Positions 15,501 to 21,126 of a stretch of DNA of 21,288 nt are shown piece after piece. Within the stretch, counting starts at the first letter, position 1; each line of letters starts with the position of its first letter. The DNA comes from a virus: the IMG/VR virus record IMGVR_UViG_3300034117_000167, positions 1-21,288 of that record; one strand, 5' to 3'. The position numbers and the translations under genes are program-made. The notes beneath the pieces are model-generated. The model had not been told where the DNA came from. It was given only the letters and a program-made list of their open reading frames with translations, and did no database searches.

Positions 15501-17588
15501 TACCGACTTTGCTGGGATTACGGCTTCACCATTAGAAACCATTGCAACGATAGAGTCCGATGTTCCAGTTCCAGGACCAGAGATGATTCCTCCGTCAGCA
15601 TACTTCTTTCCAACAGTTGTTGGCGATGCCCCCATAGGACCGTAAGCACCCTGTGCCGTAATATTTCTTCCATATGCTGCTGTTAGTGCATCTACTGCTG
15701 CTGCTTCAGATGTAAATCTTTGTGTAAGTTGTTGATGAACCTGGTCAAGCGATGCAGCAACTGCTGCTGCTCTGATCTGGGTCTCGGTCATGTACGATGT
15801 TGATTCGCCAAGGAATCCTGTTTCTTGAGTTGTCCTATTAATAAATGATTTAATACCCACAAACATCTTAATGAGGTTTGCAACACCGTTACCAATAAGA
15901 CCAACAGTCATTAGTAGTAGTGGACCCACACCAGCGACTAGCCCTGTAAATGTAATCCAGAAACTCTTTGCTCCATCTGACATCTTGTTAAAACCGTCAA
16001 GGAACTTGCCAACAAAGTCAATTACTGGAGTAATAGCCTTTAGGAATGCTTCTCCAATTGGTGCAAGTTTAACCTTGACATCCTCAACAGCCTTTTGGAA
16101 CTTAAACATTGGAGAACTTTCGACTCTCTTCAATTCTCGTTCAGATAGGATTGCAAGTTCTTCAGAAGTTGCGTTTGATAGTTCTAGAACCTTTTGTGCC
16201 TGAGTACCCTCTTTTACAACATTTTGGAATAGGGTGGACATACGTGCAAACTGGAACTTACCGAATAGTTGCTCAATTGCTCGTGCTCTGTTTAGTGGGT
16301 CAAGGGTGTCTAGGGCTTGTGCAAACTGAATGACTGTTCCCTTGATGTCTCCCTTGTTTGACTCTACAATTCCCTTTAGGTTAATACCAAATGATTGCAG
16401 GAATTCATTTGCCTTTCCAGTTGGATTAATCATAGATGCAATACCAGACTTTAGGGCGTTAGCACCCTCAGATGCGTTGATTCCACCTTCCTTCATTGCT
16501 GTTAGGAAGAACGCTAGGTCTTCTACGTCTCCACCAAGTTGTTTAATAACTGGGGCTGCCTTTGGAATAGCAACTGTCAAGTCCTCAATAGATGTTACAG
16601 TTTGGTTTTCAACTGCGTTAAGGAAGTTAATCTTTCCAGCCAAGTCTTCTGCTGCCAAGCCGAATGCATTTGTCAATGACATTGTTGTTTCTAGTGCTTG
16701 AGATTGCTCTACTGAACCAAGTACCGCCAGCCTTGTGGCATTGGCTACCTGCTCCATTAGGTCTGCTCCGACCTTACCTGCTGCTGCTGCCTCTGCAGCC
16801 ATCTCCATGGTTTGTGAGACTGCTACTCCATACTTGGTGTATTCTTGAGCAAGGATTTGAATGTCCTTGATCATTCCTTCAGTTTCTTTGGCAGTAGTGT
16901 TAAAATCACCGTACACACGCTTAAACTTGATAGAAGCCTTTTCAAGTTCCATGTACATTTTGGCTGCTGCAGTGCCTGCCATAGTTAATGGAACAGTAAA
17001 ACCAACCATCAACTGGCGACCTGCCCACTGGGTGTTCTTACCCCAGTTTAGTAGGTTTGTAGAGCCTTGCTTGAGTAGTTGGTTTAGGATCTGCTGCTTC
17101 TGAGCAGCGATTGCTGTCTTGGTACCCAGATCATCCATGTCCAGCACTAGTGGTCTGACGGCGATGGACTTCATTGCACCAGAGGCATCACGACCTAGTT
17201 GGATATATTGGGTTTGTAGGGTCTTAACACGTTCACGAGCGACCTTGTCAATAGTTGACATCTCGGTCTTGAACAGTTTACCAAAGTTCTTGGTTGCTCC
17301 ACCAGCATACTTAAAGTACTGTCCCATTGACAGTTTGTTCTTTTCAAGAGCCTCTGTAAACGACTCTGTGGTGGTTTTAATGTTTTGGATGCTGGCATTA
17401 AATTTGCCTGCAGCATTAATATCATTAATTAGATTTTGTCTAAGTTTTGCTGCTGCTGCTGCTTGTGTGGCAGAGCCACGAGCCATCTGTGTTTGGAAGG
17501 CTGAAATCTGAGACTGCAACGCCTTTAAGTTTGCCAAGGCTTGACTGGTATCAATATTTATATTGATATTAGTCTGAGAATCAGCCAT
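9501..17588 (-). CDS. Tape measure protein, 2695 aa
   Basis: The largest gene in the window. It sets tail length and probably takes part in DNA entry. The N-terminus has a helical, Gln/Ala-rich region. Residues about 180-410 carry a TP901-type tape measure core (WGKNTQWAGRQLMVGFTVPL, YTKYGVAVSQTMEMAAEAAA, GGDVEDLAFFLTAMKEGGIN). Hydrophobic segments occur near residues 540-580 and 1226-1296. A glycine-zipper-like AAGAGAGAAAGAVAGSMIMP stretch lies within about 1483-1536. Residues about 2080-2270 are a long coiled coil. The tape measure motif with GGF, GTDTVPAML, TPGEFVV lies near the C-terminus (about 2592-2650), and a second copy sits at about 660-714. The polyproline run (about 1036) and a repeated QDGA element (979, 1019) mark a flexible linker. 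Start: AGAGGTG lies seven bases before the ATG at 17588, 23 bases after the short chaperone gene. Confidence 0.96.
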   Translation of the reverse strand: MADSQTNININIDTSQALANLKALQSQISAFQTQMARGSATQAAAAAKLRQNLINDINAAGKFNASIQNIKTTTESFTEALEKNKLSMGQYFKYAGGATKNFGKLFKTEMSTIDKVARERVKTLQTQYIQLGRDASGAMKSIAVRPLVLDMDDLGTKTAIAAQKQQILNQLLKQGSTNLLNWGKNTQWAGRQLMVGFTVPLTMAGTAAAKMYMELEKASIKFKRVYGDFNTTAKETEGMIKDIQILAQEYTKYGVAVSQTMEMAAEAAAAGKVGADLMEQVANATRLAVLGSVEQSQALETTMSLTNAFGLAAEDLAGKINFLNAVENQTVTSIEDLTVAIPKAAPVIKQLGGDVEDLAFFLTAMKEGGINASEGANALKSGIASMINPTGKANEFLQSFGINLKGIVESNKGDIKGTVIQFAQALDTLDPLNRARAIEQLFGKFQFARMSTLFQNVVKEGTQAQKVLELSNATSEELAILSERELKRVESSPMFKFQKAVEDVKVKLAPIGEAFLKAITPVIDFVGKFLDGFNKMSDGAKSFWITFTGLVAGVGPLLLMTVGLIGNGVANLIKMFVGIKSFINRTTQETGFLGESTSYMTETQIRAAAVAASLDQVHQQLTQRFTSEAAAVDALTAAYGRNITAQGAYGPMGASPTTVGKKYADGGIISGPGTGTSDSIVAMVSNGEAVIPAKSVARNPELVKALIAGNVPRFAQGHISGQFHSYSNAVQYIPGNLNRAMGKEGANAQQVSANASTETYAPIIAEAIGHSVGDMSPETLRAEMQRVPEFAMFANDLAKAVAQEVGDLTTKVTDEVYHEINTRKARELAKSDKYAGNVGPSIEKVLDTQTAFEDDTVRRITGKGTNKGIGRRQLALGQTTYESTSRKRAYEDMYGLLGGDASTLDGQQLSHIVKRGQMSVSDLASVQNPTEFTSGAVDRFNRGVVAVAQRGGGSRVEIPASSTGAEIRAAGTGKVVAQQDGANDAQAYEEAKKAKLDQPQNDPYMEVRDRNSPHRLSSQDGADDAKSYNQGFNSVPPPPPGGIPGVDAPFSAPVQPTMRDKVGAFASKVKGKGLDLVSKGLETGKEKLTTVAQGMADRWNDSIDRQIQADQKLHAQRVQVAEQLLLATDDEYLALQVQKDIYREKLLNTNQATEAEIAEALQREQIMQGKRNALIEEMKENGTESKVIQERARLARERGNTIDLEQANNANQASGNGRGAVGGFGNKISGIMMTASMVSGALTMAGGKVGELAGAITPVIGGLSMLTMMLQQMNKTMGFATLGIAAIGLVVYGFIQYNEAINRGIDNVLEFNGAIGSGAKAIQSLAEFAGKVSASEILDKRRAKELNPYGVVSGKTTFGESFVDSESGASLIKAAGQSTAAVGAGGTESALFSQLATSVLSNAITPAQARSIAINIGRKMGNVNLGIKLAGQITSLLGPNGENILDNELEIRVKLIEESQRQMELTSTNLQQNGGMTGMEALNAGGWAAAGAGAGAAAGAVAGSMIMPGVGTAIGAVIGTVAGGIYGYFKGAEAYAERLGKLAGANVAIQANAINQQKQLLDSLQLDYEKRIAAAKAAGDTAKADELQNKYITDRQGLLDQNVKTMNQIEASFKNSAYQDQLLAGAEKAIGKKYKDTAMEDIAGAALSNIQTNVVDKTQRYQLEMLLNTTVDPMAMLMLTDLMATDSSVIEKAINISANLTGTGLNDVLGISNLFVDPNGKLNKTVQTNFITKMSTVTDGEQSENLIELYKELGRMSGDPSINVPVIVDYVSKNPTMETKLMNDIDEIKALPKGKLSVDIVQNAKIMNPEEMAILRDDSTYFNSITSREGQQIYLEYVSILSGTVESNDPGFKAWLAAEGQQYAGQGAYAQTKYIQWLAQRATTNLIGDNAFVATPETKTTGGSGPSASWLDDYVKGVRDLTDASQKLTVGYEASSKTLQDFAKKGAAFKNTFAGLATNLYSAGINQDIIDNILGMPKEEADKYMKLFFDKNGKITNFVKQMNQISAIAKLRQAEESGMKATKSIYDRVDATKALVLGNKNSALSSEMLADADMMVALAGVKLIGNQKEQKKAIDMLTKSKLASLAADRLSKGEVQNEIDDAQVRIDTLEAQNNVYQNGLDIISKRAEKINEAYDKQIQALQEVKSVNDEIMKQKQGELDVADALSRGDIGAAAKAAQQLRAQQAQAAADAQVKALEDAKRRAVDTLTVEINGQKFTRVDLEQKMYDISLQVLEIKKDEIVQNEVILAKQKEILNSLIAQTAEQIKKNAEASKPIVQPITKVIKTINSGGSGTGDKGDGTIKDTTTDKNLDPTYKTSFKDIGKADFVNQRGTGKIEGLLSQMDKGDANTAYKGMMTNFDNASQALTDFAYDNQLDADVFSAKGGTQIKDLGLRAKWQGLYAKYAAAEEKGLKYGFLMKDKQGYATYNTGDRTAGQQAFNTEYMETRRNDLLASLSPEVKSRIDWLKDSKSFYDADFATYKTAYSKIASALQTINVDPYTEGIPVAKANKAFYDKFLKAIGGEAALTKELEKLKKPSATLLFGVNKANEYRDDLIRAGYTKDAIEKIYPGSGNIMDKTTFPFDGTGQSAAYKLKRYAKGGMIMPQRFVEGGFAVGTDTVPAMLTPGEFVVSQPAVKKFGVDNLKSVNNGTYGGDSVYNYSVNVNVSNAGASANDIAQTVMSQIRQIDAQRIRSNNL

Positions 17589-17611
17589 CCATAAACACCT
17601 CTTTTAATTTT

Positions 17612-17935
17612 TTATACTACTAGATTAGCAGTTGCTGCAGCCTGTGCGATCTTAAGACCAGAGGCTTCTTCCACGATTTCATATACTGTTGGAAGGTCAA
17701 GAAGGTCTTCCAACTCTTCTGGCTTTTCTGCTAGTTCTGGCTTGTATTGCTTCATAGCAATTGCCACACATTCTAGAAGAAGATCCATTGATTTTGCATT
17801 GTTGTCTGCAACCTCTGAAATCTTTTCAAACTTGTCCATGAATGGACGAAGTAGGGAAATCTTCAGTGGTCTGATGCTAATTTTAGTTCCGTCAAGCAGT
17901 GTAATTGTCTTTGCTTCATTTACGGTTGTTGCCAT
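17612..17935 (-). CDS. Tail assembly chaperone, short paralogue, 107 aa
   Basis: Sits immediately before the tape measure gene, where tail assembly chaperones normally lie. Its whole length matches the N-terminal half of the neighbouring 228-residue protein: both share PLKI, LR-FM-FE, a DN pair, C-IAM-QYKPE, an ED/D acidic patch and an E-A-G near the end. It lacks any C-terminal extension, so it corresponds to the short (lambda gpG-like) form. It ends GLKIAQAAATANLVV. An AAGGAGGA SD lies five bases before the ATG, the strongest in the window, and an extended -10 element lies upstream, so it is probably made in excess. The chaperone role is inferred from position, size and paralogy; no frameshift into a downstream frame is possible because the tape measure gene starts 23 bases later. 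Confidence 0.88.
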   Translation of the reverse strand: MATTVNEAKTITLLDGTKISIRPLKISLLRPFMDKFEKISEVADNNAKSMDLLLECVAIAMKQYKPELAEKPEELEDLLDLPTVYEIVEEASGLKIAQAAATANLVV

Positions 17936-17940
17936 TGTTT

Positions 17941-17948
17941 TCCTCCTT
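17941..17948 (-). promoter_or_regulatory. Strong ribosome binding site of the short chaperone
   Basis: AAGGAGGA on the minus strand, five bases before ATG 17935. It is close to the perfect anti-SD complement and contrasts with the long chaperone gene, which has no SD at all. A small palindrome (CCTTTAAAAGG) overlaps it and might slightly modulate access. Confidence 0.8.
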
Positions 17949-17963
17949 TTAAAGGTCTATATT

Positions 17964-17972
17964 ATTATAACA
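17964..17972 (-). promoter_or_regulatory. Extended -10 promoter-like element (TGTTATAAT)
   Basis: A perfect TG-n-TATAAT lies in the 54-base spacer between the two chaperone genes. Transcription would start near 17957 and give a leader of about 20 bases holding the AAGGAGGA SD. The -35 position (TAATTA, about 17987-17992) is not consensus. The site could drive extra expression of the short chaperone and the tape measure gene. The motif is seen; the activity is inferred. Confidence 0.5.
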
Positions 17973-17989
17973 TAAACAATAGTTTTTAA

Positions 17990-18676
17990 TTAGAGTTTCT
18001 CGTATGACAACCCCATCCCAATACCAAAACCAGCCTTTACCGCTTTTTGACCCTTTAGAGATGTTACATCATTTGGATCTCCACCCTTATTAAATACCTT
18101 GTTCTTCATTCTTTCCCAAGCATTCTCTTCTTGCTTTGTTGAGCCACCATCAATGTCTATTCCCTTTAGGGCTGCTAAAAATTTTCTTTCATTGTAAGAC
18201 TCTTCTCTCTTTGCATTGAGGGTCTCTGATAGTTCTGGCATGGATAGAGATGACTCAAGTTCTTCGTAGTCTTTCCAGATACCGAGCAAAAATACCTCCG
18301 ACTCTAACTTGGCAAGATCCATCGTCTCCCAAGAAGTGTTTTCTCTGTTGTTTGCTTGTTGACTAATTGGTTCGTCCGATTCTTCTGGTGCTTTTAGTGT
18401 AATCCCTGCTGCAATCTCTAGAACCTTGTAAAGACTGGTAATGTCAAAGGTGTCCTCAATTTGTTCAATTGTTTTGATTTCTGGCTTATACTGCATCATT
18501 GCGATTAGGGCACATTTAGAAACAAATGAGAATGCGTCTCCATTATCAGATGCTGTTTTAACGTTTTCAAACTCTTTCATAAATATCCTAAGATACTTTA
18601 TTTTAAGTGGGGTTAGGTATACTGGATCTCCATCTACGGTATAGATCATTTCAGAGTTATATATTTGAGTAGCCAT
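17990..18676 (-). CDS. Tail assembly chaperone, long paralogue, 228 aa
   Basis: The N-terminal half (residues 1 to about 97) is homologous to the neighbouring 107-residue chaperone (PLKIKYLRIFMKEFENV, then C-LIAMMQYKPEI). A linker rich in E, S, Q and N (about 97-115) leads to a charged helical C-terminal region: LAKLESEVFLLGIWKDYEEL, LSMPELSETLNAKREESY, KFLAALKGIDID. That region resembles the extension found in the long, frameshifted chaperone forms of other phages. Here it is fused in one continuous frame, so no frameshift is needed to make it. The ATG at 18674-18676 has no SD. A TATACT hexamer ends seven bases upstream, so the mRNA may be leaderless. It follows the terminator of the major tail gene, so expression is likely independent of that gene. 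The chaperone call is by order and paralogy. Confidence 0.85.
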   Translation of the reverse strand: MATQIYNSEMIYTVDGDPVYLTPLKIKYLRIFMKEFENVKTASDNGDAFSFVSKCALIAMMQYKPEIKTIEQIEDTFDITSLYKVLEIAAGITLKAPEESDEPISQQANNRENTSWETMDLAKLESEVFLLGIWKDYEELESSLSMPELSETLNAKREESYNERKFLAALKGIDIDGGSTKQEENAWERMKNKVFNKGGDPNDVTSLKGQKAVKAGFGIGMGLSYEKL

Positions 18677-18682
18677 CTACTA

Positions 18683-18691
18683 AGTATACCA
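18683..18691 (-). promoter_or_regulatory. Extended -10 promoter-like element (TGGTATACT)
   Basis: TG-G-TATACT directly follows the U-tract of the major tail terminator. Six bases (TAGTAG) separate the hexamer from the ATG of the long chaperone gene, placing the expected transcription start at the A of ATG. The same 12-base string TGGTATACTTAG recurs at 19470-19481. The -35 position (ACACTA) falls in the terminator stem and is poor. Confidence 0.55.
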
Positions 18692-18724
18692 AAAAGAAAA
18701 CCGCCTAGTGTTAACTAGACGGTT
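18691..18724 (-). terminator. Intrinsic terminator after the major tail protein gene
   Basis: On the minus strand AACCGTCTAGT and ACTAGGCGGTT pair over 11 positions (one U-G wobble) around a TAAC loop, followed by TTCTTTTT. It starts about 20 bases after the TAA of the major tail gene. On the plus strand the wobble becomes an A-C mismatch and no suitable U-tract follows, so it is oriented for the minus strand. Terminators behind highly expressed capsid and tail tube genes are common in phages. Confidence 0.88.
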
Positions 18725-18744
18725 CTCTACTATATTAAATTATA

Positions 18745-19416
18745 TTACGATGCTGCTGGGATGGTACGATCAATGATCTTACCGTAAGATGCATCGTTGT
18801 TTGGAAGCATTCTAAATGATACTTCAAACATGGTTGCTTCGTCACGCTTTGCTGATACTGTTACATTCTCAATTGAGAGTGCACGGTATGCAACATAGAT
18901 ACGCTCAATCTGCTCAGTTGGAGCACAGTCGCCTGTACCTGGACCAACTGCAACTAGACCACGCTCAATTGGGCATTCGCCCAAATTGCCTGCTGACAAG
19001 TTAAGAACTGATAGGTCTGGGTCGGTTACACCGTTGTCCCAGTCAGTGTCTGAGTTGCCTGCTGTTGCGTATAGAAGGTTTTCTAGAGTTGCTTCAGCGA
19101 ATGATGTGTTCAGGTTAACCTGCATTCCCTGCTTGTACAACTTTGCAACGTCAAGTAGTTGGTCAACCTGTACTTCACCGAAGTCAGGCTGGAACTGTAG
19201 TTCTAGACCATTGCTGGTGTAACCTACGTTCTTGAAGTTTGCTGCCTTTGCTGCGTCTCCGCTTGCTTGACCTGAGTAGCCAGATAGCGAGTCACGGAAT
19301 GACTTGCCATCAGCGTACGCTGGTAGATCGGTGTCTGCTAGTTCTCCGTCCTTGAAGACGAAGAGTGCTGCTGCACCAACGATAATGTTGGTATTGCTAC
19401 CTCTGCTGTATGCCAT
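18745..19416 (-). CDS. Major tail (tube) protein, 223 aa
   Basis: Located between the tail terminator-like gene and the chaperone/tape measure genes, the standard place of the tail tube subunit. It begins MAYSRGSNTNIIVGAAALFV and is beta-rich, with features such as LELQFQPDFGEVQVDQLLDV, a cysteine pair region (GECPIERG, GTGDCAPTEQ) and a C-terminal SAKRDEATMFEVSFRMLPN stretch. That ending is typical of tube proteins, where a strand near the C-terminus is followed by a small tail. AGAGGTG lies seven bases before the ATG (19424-19430), an extended -10 element lies 57 bases upstream, and a strong terminator follows, all consistent with an abundantly made structural protein. The specific tube-protein family is not identified; the assignment is by order, size and expression signals. 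Confidence 0.88.
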   Translation of the reverse strand: MAYSRGSNTNIIVGAAALFVFKDGELADTDLPAYADGKSFRDSLSGYSGQASGDAAKAANFKNVGYTSNGLELQFQPDFGEVQVDQLLDVAKLYKQGMQVNLNTSFAEATLENLLYATAGNSDTDWDNGVTDPDLSVLNLSAGNLGECPIERGLVAVGPGTGDCAPTEQIERIYVAYRALSIENVTVSAKRDEATMFEVSFRMLPNNDASYGKIIDRTIPAAS

Positions 19417-19472
19417 AATATTTCACCTCTTTTTTCTTTATGGAATTTTTGGGTGGTGTTTCCTCAAGACTA

Positions 19473-19481
19473 AGTATACCA
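19473..19481 (-). promoter_or_regulatory. Extended -10 promoter-like element upstream of major tail gene
   Basis: TGGTATACT, within the 12-base string TGGTATACTTAG shared with 18680-18691, sits in the 71-base spacer 7 bases after the stop of the tail-terminator-like gene. Initiation near 19466 would give a leader of about 50 bases ending in the AGAGGTG SD. The -35 position (ACCAAG) is weak, so activity would depend on the extended -10. Confidence 0.5.
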
Positions 19482-19487
19482 GCCTTT

Positions 19488-20018
19488 TTAGACTACTTGG
19501 TGGTATTCGTAGTCAATAATGATTTTGTTACCAGCATATGTTCTGGCAGTACCAAAATCAATGATATCCCTGGTTTCTTCCAGTTGATACATCTTCATTC
19601 TGTGGAAAAACACAGGATGAAACTCTGTTGGATCAGTGCCGAATGACACGGTACCGTTAGGGTTTCTAGGCAAAAGCCGAACCCATTCGTTTAACTCTTG
19701 AGCAGACTCGTCTTCACGGTCTAGCAAATCATACACCATTTGAGATATCTCGGTCATTAGTTCTGAGTCTCCCTGCATTTTGTAGAAATAGTACAAAAGT
19801 TGTTCTGATTTTACGTGTGGGAATGGTGATCTTCTATACTTGAACATTCTGTCATATACCGCAAAAGTGCCATTGCTAAGTGGGAAGGTTTCTGTCAATG
19901 CATCAATGTCTGTTGGCAGGCTTGGAAAGAATGGCAAATTAAAGTTGCCGTCAAAGTACTCTGACACCTTGTCAGCCAGATACTTGTTTATAAAGATTGG
20001 TGGATATGACATTGCCAT
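19488..20018 (-). CDS. Tail terminator-like protein, 176 aa
   Basis: Fourth gene of the connector block, directly before the tail tube gene, where the tail terminator (gpU-like) normally lies. I use ATG 20016-20018 (MAMSYPPIFINKYL), two bases after the preceding stop. The frame extends to a TTG at 20045, but that would overlap the upstream gene and has no SD. The second ATG (20012) is nearly as good. The protein has an N-terminal helix (FINKYLADKVSEYF), a central strand pair with FPLSNGTFAVYDRMFKYRRS, a helix LLYYFYKMQGDSELMTEISQ and a C-terminal beta part ending IIIDYEYHQVV. Alternating strand and helix over 140-180 residues fits tail terminators. The spacer after its stop contains the promoter-like element of the tube gene. 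Confidence 0.72.
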   Translation of the reverse strand: MAMSYPPIFINKYLADKVSEYFDGNFNLPFFPSLPTDIDALTETFPLSNGTFAVYDRMFKYRRSPFPHVKSEQLLYYFYKMQGDSELMTEISQMVYDLLDREDESAQELNEWVRLLPRNPNGTVSFGTDPTEFHPVFFHRMKMYQLEETRDIIDFGTARTYAGNKIIIDYEYHQVV

Positions 20019-20020
20019 TA

Positions 20021-20677
20021 CTATTTGCCTACTTTCATTATCCAATTATACCCTGTTGTTAGACCCAATGCTCTACCGCCACGTTTAGCAGATGCAAACT
20101 TAGTCTTAAAGTCTTTTTCTCTCTTTAGGCTGTAGAACACCTCATTCAGGAATGATTGCTTTAGGTATGAGTTAAAGAATGTGTCTAGCACCTTTTGGTA
20201 TTCACCTTCGGTAGCACCGCCAGGATTGACAACCGTTACTGAGTTAGGGGTGAACACAGTTTCTCCGTCTACCTCAAAAACCAATTTTGTCCTAGGGGTA
20301 ATGGTCACAGGAACTCCGCTTTCCATGATGGCAGCCTTGTTGTAGAATGGCACTCTTGATCCAGACTTGATGCTTCTTGATTGGCTAAATGATGACGATA
20401 TGGATAGACCGCCACCGACGACAGCATAGTCAATGTCAAACAGTCTTGCGTTTGGGCTTCCTGTCTGATACCACTCATATACGTGATGAAGGGATTCTGG
20501 ATTTACCCTGGCATTTGAATCAATGAAGTCTTTTAGAATTTCTGAAATACGAGCACCAAGCACCTTGAGCAGTGCTGGCTTGGCTTGCTGTGCACCTTCT
20601 AGGAATCCATTGGAGTATCCCAAAATGTTCTTCATGTCTTTGTTAAATGCTTTAAGGTCTAGGCTCATTGTCAACAT
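20021..20677 (-). CDS. HK97 gp10-like tail completion / neck protein, 218 aa
   Basis: Begins MLTMSLDLKAFNKDMKNILG. The helical N-terminus (SNGFLEGAQQAKPALLKVLG, then ISEILKDFIDSNAR) and the following LHHVYEWYQTGSPNARLFDI stretch are typical of gp10-like neck/tail completion proteins, in which a helix precedes a small beta-barrel. The C-terminus has GGATEGEYQKVLDTFFNSYL and a basic end (KFASAKRGGRALG). Such proteins sit at the head-tail junction and are needed to attach the tail. The ATG at 20677 overlaps the upstream TAA by one base and has AAGGA about 12 bases upstream; an ATG at 20668 is a less well-supported alternative. The position between the stopper-like and tail-terminator-like genes supports the call. 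Confidence 0.78.
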   Translation of the reverse strand: MLTMSLDLKAFNKDMKNILGYSNGFLEGAQQAKPALLKVLGARISEILKDFIDSNARVNPESLHHVYEWYQTGSPNARLFDIDYAVVGGGLSISSSFSQSRSIKSGSRVPFYNKAAIMESGVPVTITPRTKLVFEVDGETVFTPNSVTVVNPGGATEGEYQKVLDTFFNSYLKQSFLNEVFYSLKREKDFKTKFASAKRGGRALGLTTGYNWIMKVGK

Positions 20678-21126
20678 TAGACATCAGTTCCTTGGTTCTC
20701 TGATCTACGCAATACAACCTTGTAATACTCTACTGAGCCAAATGGGTTAATAAATGGCTCATTTGTTGCAATTTCAAATAGGGTTGATTGTCCAGATCTT
20801 GGTCCAGAAGTTTCTACATAAATCTCATTGCCATTTGTATCTCTAATGTTTGTAATCAGGATATTGGTAATTGCATTTCTAGAGTCTGAACTTGATACCC
20901 TGATGTCTGAGCGGATTCTTCCAAGAAGAATTAGTTCTTTTGTGATGTTGACATTTGGCTTGACATCTTCATTTAGTGCAGATCCTGCAGTGGTCAGGGA
21001 GCAGGCAAGAGTCTTGTCGTGTATCCACTGTTTCTTAATGCTGCCAAGGGCAGTCTGCTCTACAATTGGATAGTAGATGTCTGCAAGAAGTGGAAAAGTG
21101 AAACTGGTAGTTTCGCATGTAGCCAT
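20677..21126 (-). CDS. Head closure / stopper-like connector protein, 149 aa
   Basis: Begins MATCETTSFTFPLLADIYYP. The opening strand pattern, followed by GSIKKQWIHDKTLACSL, resembles head-tail stopper proteins, which start with a YYP-type segment and a Trp-x-x-D turn. The remainder is beta-rich with a charged middle (LLGRIRSDIRVSSSDSRNAI) and ends FGSVEYYKVVLRRSENQG. The likely role is to close the portal/adaptor channel and dock the tail. Its start overlaps the previous stop (TAATG) and its own stop overlaps the next start in the same way, so three connector genes are chained by 1-base overlaps. The specific function is inferred from order and size. Confidence 0.7.
   Translation of the reverse strand: MATCETTSFTFPLLADIYYPIVEQTALGSIKKQWIHDKTLACSLTTAGSALNEDVKPNVNITKELILLGRIRSDIRVSSSDSRNAITNILITNIRDTNGNEIYVETSGPRSGQSTLFEIATNEPFINPFGSVEYYKVVLRRSENQGTDV

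Noticed and set aside
17119-17511. Plus-strand open frame of 130 codons inside the tape measure gene
   Set aside because: It lies wholly antisense to strongly supported coding sequence, has no promoter or SD context, and reads as low-complexity Ser/Leu/Val-rich translation typical of a shadow frame. The same applies to 15871-16203 and 16330-16701.
18000-18420. Programmed frameshift in the long chaperone gene
   Set aside because: The frame is open from start to stop through the junction between the N-terminal domain and the extension, and I saw no convincing slippery heptamer with a downstream structure there.
19439-19468. Nine-codon TTG leader reading frame in the major tail leader
   Set aside because: A TTG lies 5 bases after the -10 hexamer and runs 9 codons to a stop, but there is no further support, and short frames like this arise easily by chance.
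19488-20045. Longer start for the tail-terminator-like gene at TTG 20045
   Set aside because: It overlaps the end of the upstream gene by 25 bases, has no SD, and the added residues look like an artefact of the other frame; ATG 20018 follows the previous stop by two bases.
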